Below are positions 57,259 through 64,000 of a DNA stretch of 64,000 nt, piece after piece. The stretch covers positions 1 through 64,000 of the forward strand of contig JAVJON010000016.1 in assembly GCA_040216765.1 (NCBI GenBank), written 5' to 3'. The translations under genes and the position numbers were made by a program. Under the pieces are notes generated by a model. That model did not search any database. It was given only the letters and a program-made list of their open reading frames with translations, and was not told where the DNA came from. This DNA is from Marinibaculum sp040216765 (GTDB lineage: Bacteria; Pseudomonadota; Alphaproteobacteria; Ferrovibrionales; Ferrovibrionaceae). The stretch's first letter is position 1. The number at the start of each line of letters is the position of its first letter.

Positions 57259-58463
57259 ACGGCATGGCAGCGCCTGTCGCCGACGGCCGCACCTTCTGCC
57301 GCTACGACCCGGTGCCGGTGGCGCATGCCGAGGCTGGCCCGCTGTCCGGGCTCAGCTTCTGCGTCAAGGACCTGTACGACGTCGCGGGCTATCCCACCGG
57401 CTGCGGCCATCCGCTGAAACTGGCGCAGAGCCCGATCGCCACCGCGCATGCGCCGCCGGTGGAGGCGCTGCTCGCCGCCGGCGCGCGGTTCGTCGGCAAG
57501 ACCCAGCTCGACGAGATCGCCTACAGCCTGAACGGGCAGAACGCGCATTACGGGACGCCGGTCAATCCGGCGGCGCCGGGGCGGATCCCCGGGGGATCGT
57601 CCAGCGGCTCCTCGGTCGCGGTGGCGGCGGGGATGGCGGATATCGGCCTGGGCAGCGATACCGGCGGGTCGGTGCGGATCCCGGCAGCCTATTGCGGCCT
57701 GTACGGCCTCCGCCCGAGCCATGGCCGGATCGCGCTGTCCGCCGCGATGCCCTTTGCGCCGTCCTACGACACGGTCGGCTGGTGCAGCCGCGATGCCGCG
57801 GTGCTGCAGGCCGCGGGACGCGTCCTGCTGCCGGCGGCGGATGCGCCGGTACCGGCGCGCCGGCTGCTGCTGGCCGGCGATGCCTTCGCGCTGGCGGTGC
57901 CGGCGGCGGCGGCCGTGCTGCGCGAGGCGGCCGACCGCGTGGCGGCTGAGGTCGGGACCGCGGAGGAGGTGGAGGTCGGCGGGGCGGACGGGCTCGGCTC
58001 CTGGCTGGAGGCCTTCCGGATCCTGCAGGCGGCGGAGATCTGGGACGTGCACGGCGCCTGGGTAAGGCGCTACCGTCCCACGTTCGGACCCGGCGTGCGC
58101 GAAAGGTTCGCCATGGCCGCTGGCATCGAACCGGCGCAGCGCGCCGCGATGCAGCCGGTGCGGGCGCAGGCGGCGGCGCGCATGCACGCCTTGCTGCCGC
58201 CGGGCACGGTGCTGCTGCTGCCCACGGCGCCCGATCTGCCGCCGGCCCTGGACATGCCGGATGCGGAGCTCGATTCGTTCCGCTATCGGGCCCTGAGCCT
58301 GCTCTGCATCGCCGGCCATGCCGGCCTGCCGCAGCTGACCCTGCCGGCGGTGGCCGGCAGGCCCCTGTCCCTGGACGGCGGACCGCTGGGCCTGTCGCTG
58401 CTGGCCGGCCCGGGCGGCGACGAGATGCTGCTGGACCTGGCCGTGCAGCTGTCGACGGCCTGA
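57255..58463 (+). CDS. Amidase (amidase signature family), AtzF-like
   Basis: A 402-residue amidase signature enzyme. The catalytic Lys is in LSFCVKDLYDVAGYPTG, the cis-Ser in GGSSSGSSVAVAAG, the nucleophile Ser in SDTGGSVRIPAAYCGLYGLR. It is shorter than GatA (about 485) and close to small amidases such as AtzF-type allophanate hydrolases or glutamyl-type amidases; the substrate is open. It shares four bases with the deaminase gene, which is strong evidence of co-translation. A ring deaminase followed by an amidase is common in heterocycle breakdown. Confidence 0.9.
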   Translation: MNGMAAPVADGRTFCRYDPVPVAHAEAGPLSGLSFCVKDLYDVAGYPTGCGHPLKLAQSPIATAHAPPVEALLAAGARFVGKTQLDEIAYSLNGQNAHYGTPVNPAAPGRIPGGSSSGSSVAVAAGMADIGLGSDTGGSVRIPAAYCGLYGLRPSHGRIALSAAMPFAPSYDTVGWCSRDAAVLQAAGRVLLPAADAPVPARRLLLAGDAFALAVPAAAAVLREAADRVAAEVGTAEEVEVGGADGLGSWLEAFRILQAAEIWDVHGAWVRRYRPTFGPGVRERFAMAAGIEPAQRAAMQPVRAQAAARMHALLPPGTVLLLPTAPDLPPALDMPDAELDSFRYRALSLLCIAGHAGLPQLTLPAVAGRPLSLDGGPLGLSLLAGPGGDEMLLDLAVQLSTA

Positions 58464-58479
58464 GCCCGGCCGGCCGGGC
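58464..58479. terminator. Short palindrome between convergent genes
   Basis: GCCCGGCCGGCCGGGC, a perfect palindrome, begins directly after the amidase stop and lies before the end of the convergent RidA gene. It could terminate both transcripts, but there is no T-run. Confidence 0.35.
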
Positions 58480-58491
58480 CACAGGGATCCG

Positions 58492-58881
58492 TCAGACGGC
58501 GGCGGCGACCGCCTCGATCTCCACCAGGAATTCCGGCAGCGCCAGATCGGCGACCACCAGCACGGTGGAAGCCGGATAGGGCGGCTTCAGCAGGGCGTCG
58601 CGGGCCACCCTGTAGGGTTCGATATGCCGGCGGTCGGTCAGGTAGGCATTGACCCGCACAAGGTCGGCCACGCCCATATCCGCATCCGCCAGGACGGTGA
58701 GAACATTGGTCCAGGCGACCCTGCATTGTTCCGCGATGTCGCTGGCGATGCGGCCGTCGACATCGATTCCGACCTGTCCGGTGACGAACAGCCAGCGCGC
58801 GCCCGGCGGCACCTCGATGCCGTGGCTGAACATGCCGTCGGGGCCGGCGACGGCGCGGGGGTTGCGGACCTGATTGACCAT
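58492..58881 (-). CDS. RidA/YjgF-family protein (second copy)
   Basis: A 129-residue RidA-family protein, distinct from the first copy. The core is RWLFVTGQVGIDVDGRIASD, VAWTNVLTVLADADMGVADL and YPASTVLVVADLALPEFLVE. The usual Arg before the PAST motif is replaced: the text reads KPPYPASTV, so this may be a non-deaminase member. It is convergent with the amidase gene and followed on its own strand by no gene before the cluster ends; the GFA gene lies just upstream of it, 14 bases away, likely the same transcript. Confidence 0.9.
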   Translation of the reverse strand: MVNQVRNPRAVAGPDGMFSHGIEVPPGARWLFVTGQVGIDVDGRIASDIAEQCRVAWTNVLTVLADADMGVADLVRVNAYLTDRRHIEPYRVARDALLKPPYPASTVLVVADLALPEFLVEIEAVAAAV

Positions 58882-58895
58882 GACGGGCGGCCCTT

Positions 58896-59375
58896 TCAGC
58901 TTTCCAGGTCGAGGCGGCGATGCCAGTCGGCGATGGATTCGTCCGGATATTCGTCGAACAACCGGTCCTCGGCACCGGGATCCACGGGAACCCAGCGGGC
59001 TTTCGACCCCAGCATCAGGTGGGTCTGTTCCGGCGCCGGCGGCAGGTCGCTGTCGATCGCGGAAGCGAAGGGATGCAGCAGGTCCGGCCAGCGCGGGTCC
59101 CAGAGCCAGAGCCCGCTGCCGCAGATCCGGCAGAAGCGCCGCTCCGCGGGGCTGGGTTCGGCATCGCCGGGCGCGATGCGGGCGCGATAGACCGTGATGT
59201 TCTCGCTGCCTTCGACCGTCAGGCTGCCGGCATCGCCGGACAGGTTGATGGCATAGCCGCCGCCGCCCTGTGTCTTCCGGCAGATCGAGCAGTAGCAGAG
59301 GTTGAAAGGATAGGGGTGGCGGGATTCCAGATGGAATCTCACCGCGCCGCAATGGCAGGATCCGTCCAGGTGCAT
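58896..59375 (-). CDS. GFA-domain zinc protein (formaldehyde-activating-like)
   Basis: A 159-residue protein of the GFA (CENP-V/GFA) family with zinc-binding Cys motifs GSCHCGAVRFHLES, CYCSICRKTQGG and RRFCRICGSGLWLWD. The family was named for the glutathione-dependent formaldehyde-activating enzyme, but most members are uncharacterised and this one need not act on formaldehyde. Its RidA neighbour starts 14 bases downstream. Formaldehyde or imine handling by the cluster would suit a demethylase such as the Rieske enzyme (inference). Confidence 0.9.
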   Translation of the reverse strand: MHLDGSCHCGAVRFHLESRHPYPFNLCYCSICRKTQGGGGYAINLSGDAGSLTVEGSENITVYRARIAPGDAEPSPAERRFCRICGSGLWLWDPRWPDLLHPFASAIDSDLPPAPEQTHLMLGSKARWVPVDPGAEDRLFDEYPDESIADWHRRLDLES

Positions 59376-59435
59376 GGCCGTCCCTCGTTTGCCGGGTCAC
59401 CGGCCGGCGAGGATAGCAGGAACCCGGCGCGCCGG

Positions 59436-61646
59436 TCAGCCCACGGCGCGGTCGGCGCGGCTCGCCAGGGTCTGGAGCTGCAGCAGCAGGCGGGGATCGG
59501 CCTGGATCGCCAGCCGCTCCGGCCGGTCGAGCCAGCTGTTCAGCTCGGCGAAGTCGACCGCTTCCCGCAGCTTCACCTCGGCCGTCGCCACTGCCGGGTC
59601 CGGGCGGCCCCGCAGGCGCGGCTCCGGCACCAGCGCGCCGAGGTGCAGGCCGAACAGCTCGGATTCCGCCAGCAGCGCGGTCAGGCCGTCCGGGGCTGCG
59701 ATCGCTGCGGCAAAGCGGGGCCGCAGCTGCTGGCTGCGGGTGAGGACCTGTGGCGGGTCGGTTTCCTCGGGCACCTGCAGCAGCCCGGCGCGGGCGGCCA
59801 ACTGGCCAAGGCGGATCGAGCCGCTGGCGGCGGAGAGCGGCACCGCTGCGACCAGGCCGAGCAGTGCCGGTGCCATCCAGGCGGCGAGAGAAGGGACCAC
59901 CGCCACGGCGATCACGGTCAGCCCGATGCCGAACAGCACGTGGCAGCGATGGGTTGCCAGCAATTGCCGCATCGGCCAGGCGCCGTCATCGCGGCGCTGG
60001 GGCGACCAGCCGGCATCCTGCCCGGCCAGGATCTGCAGGACGAAGCCGGTCTGCACCAGCATCATGATCGGCGCCAGCAGCGACGAGAGCAGGGTTTCCA
60101 GCATCGTGCTGGCGACCAGCGCAAGGCCGCCGCCACAGCCGCGCCGGGTGGGGCCATGGCTGAGCGCGCGCGCAAGGCCGATCAGTTTCGGCAGAAGAAG
60201 CACGAACATGGCCAGCAGGAAGAGGCGGATCATGCCGGCGGAGTCGAATTGCGGCCATGTCGGGAACAGATTGTGTTCGCTGACGAAATAGTCGGGGCTG
60301 ATGAAGCGCGCCTGCACTGCAAGCGCCAGGCCGATGAGCAGAAGGGTCAGCCAGATCGGCGACATCAGGTAGGACAGGATGCCGCTGGCGAAATGCATGC
60401 GGCTGGGCCACCGCAGGCCGCTTGCGGCGATGACGCCGGCATGTTGCAGATTGCCCTGCGACCAGCGCCGGTCGCGGATCGCGATGTCGAGCAGCGAGGG
60501 CGGTGCCCCTTCGTAGGAGCCTTCGACCTCCGGCAGCATGGTGACCGACCAGCCGGCCCGTCGGATCAGCGCCGCCTCGACGAAATCGTGGCTGAGGATC
60601 GCGCCGCCGAAGGGTTTCCGCCCGGGCAGGGCGGGCAGGCCGGCGGCCTGGGCGAAGGCATGGATGCGGATGATCGCGTTATGCCCCCAGTAATTGCCGT
60701 CATGGCCCTGCCAGGCGGCCAGGCCGTCGGACACGACGGGCCCGTAGATCCGCGTGGCGAACTGCTGCAGGCGCCCCAGCAGGCTGCGGCCGCCGACCAG
60801 GCGGGGCGAGGTCTGCACGATGCCGGCGCGGGGGTCGGCCAGCATGGCCGCGCGCAGCGCGGCGATCGCCTTGCCGGACATCAGGCTGTCGGCGTCGAGC
60901 ACGATCATATGCGCATAGCGGCCGCCCCAGCGGGTGACGAACTCCTCCACATTGCCGGCCTTGCGGGCGATGTTGCGGGGTCGCCGGCGGTACCAGACCG
61001 TCATCTGCGGATGGCTGCGGCGCAGGGCGAGGAGCGCCCGCTCCTCGGCGATCCAGATGTCCGGATCCCGCGTGTCGCTGAGAACGAAGATCTCATAGGC
61101 CTCGCTGGCCGCGGCCTCGCCGCCGGGCAGCGCGGCCAGGTCCTCCGCCATCGCAACCAGGCCGGCGAAGACGCTGGCGGGATCCTCGTTGTAGACCGGC
61201 ATGACGAGGGCGGTGCGCAGGGGCACGCCCCCGGCATCGGCCTGCGGCGACAGCGCGGCCCGGGATGGATCGCCAAGTTCGGGCAGTGGCGGCGTCCGGC
61301 CCAGCCCGGCGATCGCCGATGTGGCGGCCAGGGCGATCCAGCCGAACGCCACCGCGAACAGGCCCACCAGGATCCATTGCAGCGGCGTGACCTCGCCGAC
61401 GGCCACCACCTCGATCATCTCGGCGACGGCAAGGGCAGTCAGCAGCGCCGCCCCGCCGAAGGCGACCAGTCGGGCCATGCGGGTGGGGCCGGCGGTGGGC
61501 ATGCGCGGATGGCTCGCCTGGCCGTCCGACCAGTGCGCGAGGTCCTGGGCCGGCATGGCCAGCGGGGCCTCCGGCGGCACGACATGCGCCGGAAGGGCGG
61601 CATGGAGCGCGACGGGCGCGCTGTCGCGGAGCATCATTCGGTCCAT
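59436..61646 (-). CDS. opgH: Glucans biosynthesis glucosyltransferase (OpgH/MdoH)
   Basis: A 736-residue inner-membrane glucosyltransferase that builds osmoregulated periplasmic glucans from UDP-glucose. The GT2 domain has ALVMPVYNEDPASVFAGLVA, HMIVLDADSLMSGKAI, SHDFVEAALIRRAGW and the RRWSQGNLQH form of the QxxRW-type motif (RDRRWSQGN). Two N-terminal and several C-terminal helices frame it. E. coli MdoH is about 847 residues, so this is a shorter version. It overlaps opgG by 13 bases with the start at 61646; a start at 61637 with a four-base overlap is possible. Confidence 0.95.
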   Translation of the reverse strand: MDRMMLRDSAPVALHAALPAHVVPPEAPLAMPAQDLAHWSDGQASHPRMPTAGPTRMARLVAFGGAALLTALAVAEMIEVVAVGEVTPLQWILVGLFAVAFGWIALAATSAIAGLGRTPPLPELGDPSRAALSPQADAGGVPLRTALVMPVYNEDPASVFAGLVAMAEDLAALPGGEAAASEAYEIFVLSDTRDPDIWIAEERALLALRRSHPQMTVWYRRRPRNIARKAGNVEEFVTRWGGRYAHMIVLDADSLMSGKAIAALRAAMLADPRAGIVQTSPRLVGGRSLLGRLQQFATRIYGPVVSDGLAAWQGHDGNYWGHNAIIRIHAFAQAAGLPALPGRKPFGGAILSHDFVEAALIRRAGWSVTMLPEVEGSYEGAPPSLLDIAIRDRRWSQGNLQHAGVIAASGLRWPSRMHFASGILSYLMSPIWLTLLLIGLALAVQARFISPDYFVSEHNLFPTWPQFDSAGMIRLFLLAMFVLLLPKLIGLARALSHGPTRRGCGGGLALVASTMLETLLSSLLAPIMMLVQTGFVLQILAGQDAGWSPQRRDDGAWPMRQLLATHRCHVLFGIGLTVIAVAVVPSLAAWMAPALLGLVAAVPLSAASGSIRLGQLAARAGLLQVPEETDPPQVLTRSQQLRPRFAAAIAAPDGLTALLAESELFGLHLGALVPEPRLRGRPDPAVATAEVKLREAVDFAELNSWLDRPERLAIQADPRLLLQLQTLASRADRAVG

Positions 61647-63193
61647 CGGTACAGCCAGGTTTCGCCGATCCTGCGCTCGCCAGCCTTCAGGTCCAGCCGC
61701 AGTTCCGCTTCGGTTGCACCCTGCGGGTCCAGTTCGAAGCTGACCCGCAGCGCCCGCGGCGCGGGAATCGGATAGCTGGTGAGGTTGAGGATCCGGCCGG
61801 CGGAGGTCTCCGCCATTGCCGCCAGGTCGGCGGGGATATCGCCGTCGAAGCGGTAGTCGATCACGAAGATCGGCAGGTCGCCGTCGTTGTACGGCCGGCC
61901 GAGCCCGGTGCGGGTGGCCAGCACGCGCGCCATCTGGGCCTGCGCCGGCGGCAGGGCATCCCAGTGGATGCGGTAGGTCAGGTTGTACTGCTCGCCCGCC
62001 TGCAGGCCATCCTGCGGTTTCCAGAAGGCGACGATATTGTCGTTGGTCTCCTTCGGCGTCGGGATCTCGAACAGCATCACCGCGCCGCGGCCCCAGTCGC
62101 CCACCGGCTCGACCCAGGCGCTGGGGCGCAGTTCGTAGCGTGCCTCGGCGTCCTGGTAATCGTCGAAGGCGCGCTTGCGCTGGACCAGGCCGAAGCCGCG
62201 CGGGCCGGTTTCCTGGAATGCCGAAACCCGCAGGCGGTCGGGATTGTCCAGCGGGCGCCACAGGAAGCTGCCGGTGCCCGACCAGATCGACAGGCCGTCG
62301 GAATCGTGCACGGCCGTACGATAGTCGACGAAATCGCTGCGATTGATGCCGTCGTAGAGGAACATGGTCGAGAACGGCGCAAGGCCGACATGCTCGATCC
62401 TGCGGCGCGGGAACAGGACCAGTTCCACATCGGTCACCGTGGCATCGCCGGGCCGCAGGGTGAAGCGGTACACGCCGGTGGTCGAGGGGCTGTCCAGCAG
62501 GGCATGGATCACCACCGCGGCGGCGTCCTGCGGCGGGCGCTCGATCCAGAAGGCGCGGAAGACGGGGAACTCCTCGCCGGCCGGCTGGGCGGTTTCGATC
62601 GCCAGGCCGCGGGCGGAAAGGCCGTAATGCTCCCCGGATCCGACGGCACGGAAATAGCTGGCGCCCTGGAACACCGCGACCTCATCCTGCACGCCGGGCG
62701 CATTGACCGGAAAGCGCAGCCGGAAGCCGGACAGCGGGATCGGCCCCTGGGGCAGGATCCCGCCGACGCTGGGGCCCACATCGTAGTTCTCCGGGTCGAA
62801 GCCCAGCCGCCGCGCCTTGCCGTCGGCGACGAGCCAGATCTCCACCGACTGGGCGAAGACGAAGCCGGAGGGCAGCAGGTCAATGCTGAACTGGCGTGCC
62901 TCGTTCAGCCAGATCGTGGCCTCGGGCTTGAAGCGGATGTCACGGTATTGGTCGTAGGACAGGGAGCGCAGGGCCTCCGGCACCTCCCCGGTGCGCGGCT
63001 GGAAGGGCTTCTGCGCGAGGGCCCGGGCGGTTTCGATCAGCTTGGAGCGGCTGAAGGCGGCCTCCTGCGCGGCCGCGGCGGGCACCGGCGATGCCGTCAC
63101 CATGAGACCCAGCGCCAAAAGCAGCATGGCCCTGCCGGCGCGGGAGCCGAACACACCCGTCCTGTTCGCGTACGACGCCTCAGCCTCGATCAC
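61634..63193 (-). CDS. opgG: Glucan biosynthesis protein G (OpgG/MdoG)
   Basis: A 519-residue periplasmic protein needed for branching or release of the periplasmic glucan. The signal peptide includes GRAMLLLALGLMVTASPVPA and ends AAAA. The mature domain begins with FSRSKLIETARALAQKPFQP and contains YDQYRDIRFKPEATIWLNEA, both typical. The GTG at 63193 (VIEAEASYANR) has AGGTGA upstream; the frame is open to 63286 and another start there is possible. It is first in the opgGH operon. Such glucans respond to low osmolarity. Confidence 0.94.
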   Translation of the reverse strand: MIEAEASYANRTGVFGSRAGRAMLLLALGLMVTASPVPAAAAQEAAFSRSKLIETARALAQKPFQPRTGEVPEALRSLSYDQYRDIRFKPEATIWLNEARQFSIDLLPSGFVFAQSVEIWLVADGKARRLGFDPENYDVGPSVGGILPQGPIPLSGFRLRFPVNAPGVQDEVAVFQGASYFRAVGSGEHYGLSARGLAIETAQPAGEEFPVFRAFWIERPPQDAAAVVIHALLDSPSTTGVYRFTLRPGDATVTDVELVLFPRRRIEHVGLAPFSTMFLYDGINRSDFVDYRTAVHDSDGLSIWSGTGSFLWRPLDNPDRLRVSAFQETGPRGFGLVQRKRAFDDYQDAEARYELRPSAWVEPVGDWGRGAVMLFEIPTPKETNDNIVAFWKPQDGLQAGEQYNLTYRIHWDALPPAQAQMARVLATRTGLGRPYNDGDLPIFVIDYRFDGDIPADLAAMAETSAGRILNLTSYPIPAPRALRVSFELDPQGATEAELRLDLKAGERRIGETWLYRWTE

Positions 63194-63516
63194 GTCACCT
63201 GCCCTGACTGTACTCTGCCCGGCATCATCGGGAATGGAATTGCCGTGAACCTGACCACCGGGCTGGCTCAGGGCGAACTGGCGCACGCCCCTGCTTCGTT
63301 GCGATCCTTCCGGTCACAGACCTGCCTTGTGCGCCGCGCCAACCGGCTCGACCCAAGGCTAACCATCCGCATGCCGGGAGGTTCCCGCCCCTGTCAGCGA
63401 TTCACTGCTGTCGACGAACAGATATAGCAACGCGGCCCGCCGTTACAGGGGTTCGATCCTGCCGGCGCATCGATTCAGCGAATCTTTTCGGGGTGTTGCA
63501 GTGTTGGCGCGACGGC
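63194..63516. other. 323-base region without a gene
   Basis: It should contain the opgG promoter, which I cannot place. A tRNA-like T-loop (63449-63462) was examined and rejected. Nothing else stands out. Confidence 0.5.
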
Positions 63517-64000
63517 CTATGCCGGCAGGTCGAACCAGGCGAGCTGCTGGCTGACGGCGAGCAGCCGTCCATCCGCCGACCAGAAATCGGCATGCTGGTC
63601 GCTGAACCCGCCGCCGGCACGCTTGCCGGCGGTCTCGACCAGCACGAATCCGCCGCCGACCTCGGCAAGGTCCAGGTCCGTGGCGTGGAAATAGCTGGTC
63701 ATCGAGACGGTGGAGAACGGCGTCGGGCTGCCGATGCGGTAGTAGATGCGCGGGAAACTGGTATCGACCAGCGCTGCCAGGGAAACGAAGTCGAGCGGCC
63801 GTCCGTCCGCCTCCCGGATCCAGGTCAGGCTGTGCATGTCATCGGCGGACGAAAACAGGCGGCCCCTCGCGACCCGCATGTCGTAGACCGCCGGCCAGGC
63901 CACCCGGTCGGTCGGGAAGTCCAGGCGGGGCAGGTCCTGTGCGGCCGGGACGTCGGGCATGCGGCGTTCGGTGAAGCTCCGCGTCGGGCGGCGCAGGCCG
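63517..64000 (-). CDS. Acyl-CoA thioesterase (TesB-like), 5' end outside window
   Basis: The C-terminal part of an acyl-CoA thioesterase; about 160 codons remain and the start lies to the right. The frame is open to the window edge (GLRRPTRSFTERRMPDVPAA). The double-hotdog signature of TesB-type enzymes appears in VSMTSYFHATDLDLAEVGGG, KRAGGGFSDQHADFWSADGR and LLAVSQQLAWFD. Expected to hydrolyse acyl-CoA. The ATG at 63960 is internal to the family sequence, so it is not taken as the start. Confidence 0.85.
   Translation of the reverse strand, partial: GLRRPTRSFTERRMPDVPAAQDLPRLDFPTDRVAWPAVYDMRVARGRLFSSADDMHSLTWIREADGRPLDFVSLAALVDTSFPRIYYRIGSPTPFSTVSMTSYFHATDLDLAEVGGGFVLVETAGKRAGGGFSDQHADFWSADGRLLAVSQQLAWFDLPA

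Noticed and set aside
63449..63462. tRNA-like T-loop GGTTCGATCC
   Set aside because: No matching acceptor, D or anticodon arms could be folded around it and no CCA or discriminator context fits. It looks like chance.
1..64000. CRISPR array, insertion sequence, prophage or toxin-antitoxin pair
   Set aside because: No regularly spaced repeats, transposase, integrase, phage structural or toxin-antitoxin family was recognised in any frame.

Overview
The window is GC-rich chromosomal DNA from an alphaproteobacterium, most like Rhodospirillales in the broad sense. The evidence is gene content and order: dnaK-dnaJ-dapB, a split his operon with hslVU divergent from hisB, and ppsR-maf-aroE-coaE-dnaQ facing hemE-hemH-hemJ-rho. 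No rRNA, tRNA, CRISPR array or insertion sequence was recognised. Species cannot be named from the sequence alone.

Region by region. 0-13 kb: the end of dnaK, dnaJ, dapB, nth, a bactofilin with a lipoprotein, an amidase, a PfkB kinase, an apparent redox-sensing adenylate cyclase (cytochrome-like membrane part, 2Fe-2S domain, class III cyclase) and two tandem thioesterases. 12.8-17.6 kb, minus strand: hisB-DUF2628-hisH-GNAT-hisA-hisF-hisE-HIT, tightly packed. 17.7-19.7 kb: hslVU behind an RpoH-type promoter. 20-22.5 kb: an SDR dehydrogenase and a PAS histidine kinase. About 22.7-28.7 kb: an AT-richer, probably acquired block with a YkvA protein, a COG4705 membrane protein, a PepSY protein, a cytochrome b561, a two-component system and a DedA protein. 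Two identical-pattern dyads lie in its divergent control region.

28.7-39 kb, mostly minus strand: smr, lutCBA (lactate oxidation), mltA, timA, then plus-strand secB, then dnaQ-coaE-aroE-maf-ppsR. 38,975-39,424 is very probably the chromosomal replication origin: DnaA boxes, a DnaA-trio-like run, an AT-rich stretch and several GANTC sites between ppsR and hemE, as in other alphaproteobacteria. Genes on both sides are transcribed away from it.

39.4-44.1 kb: hemE, hemH and hemJ (late haem synthesis), then rho after a long leader. The usual mnmE-mnmG-rsmG-parAB genes do not follow rho. Instead come a FecR protein, a CHASE2-PAS-GGDEF-EAL protein with a degenerate GGDEF, a DUF1499 protein, an OlsB-like acyltransferase and a glycosyltransferase. 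51-59.4 kb is a catabolic or detoxification cluster: Rieske oxygenase, EamA exporter, BKACE enzyme, two RidA proteins, cytochrome P450, cytosine-deaminase-like hydrolase, amidase and a GFA protein. 59.4-63.2 kb is opgGH (periplasmic glucan synthesis). The window ends inside an acyl-CoA thioesterase gene.
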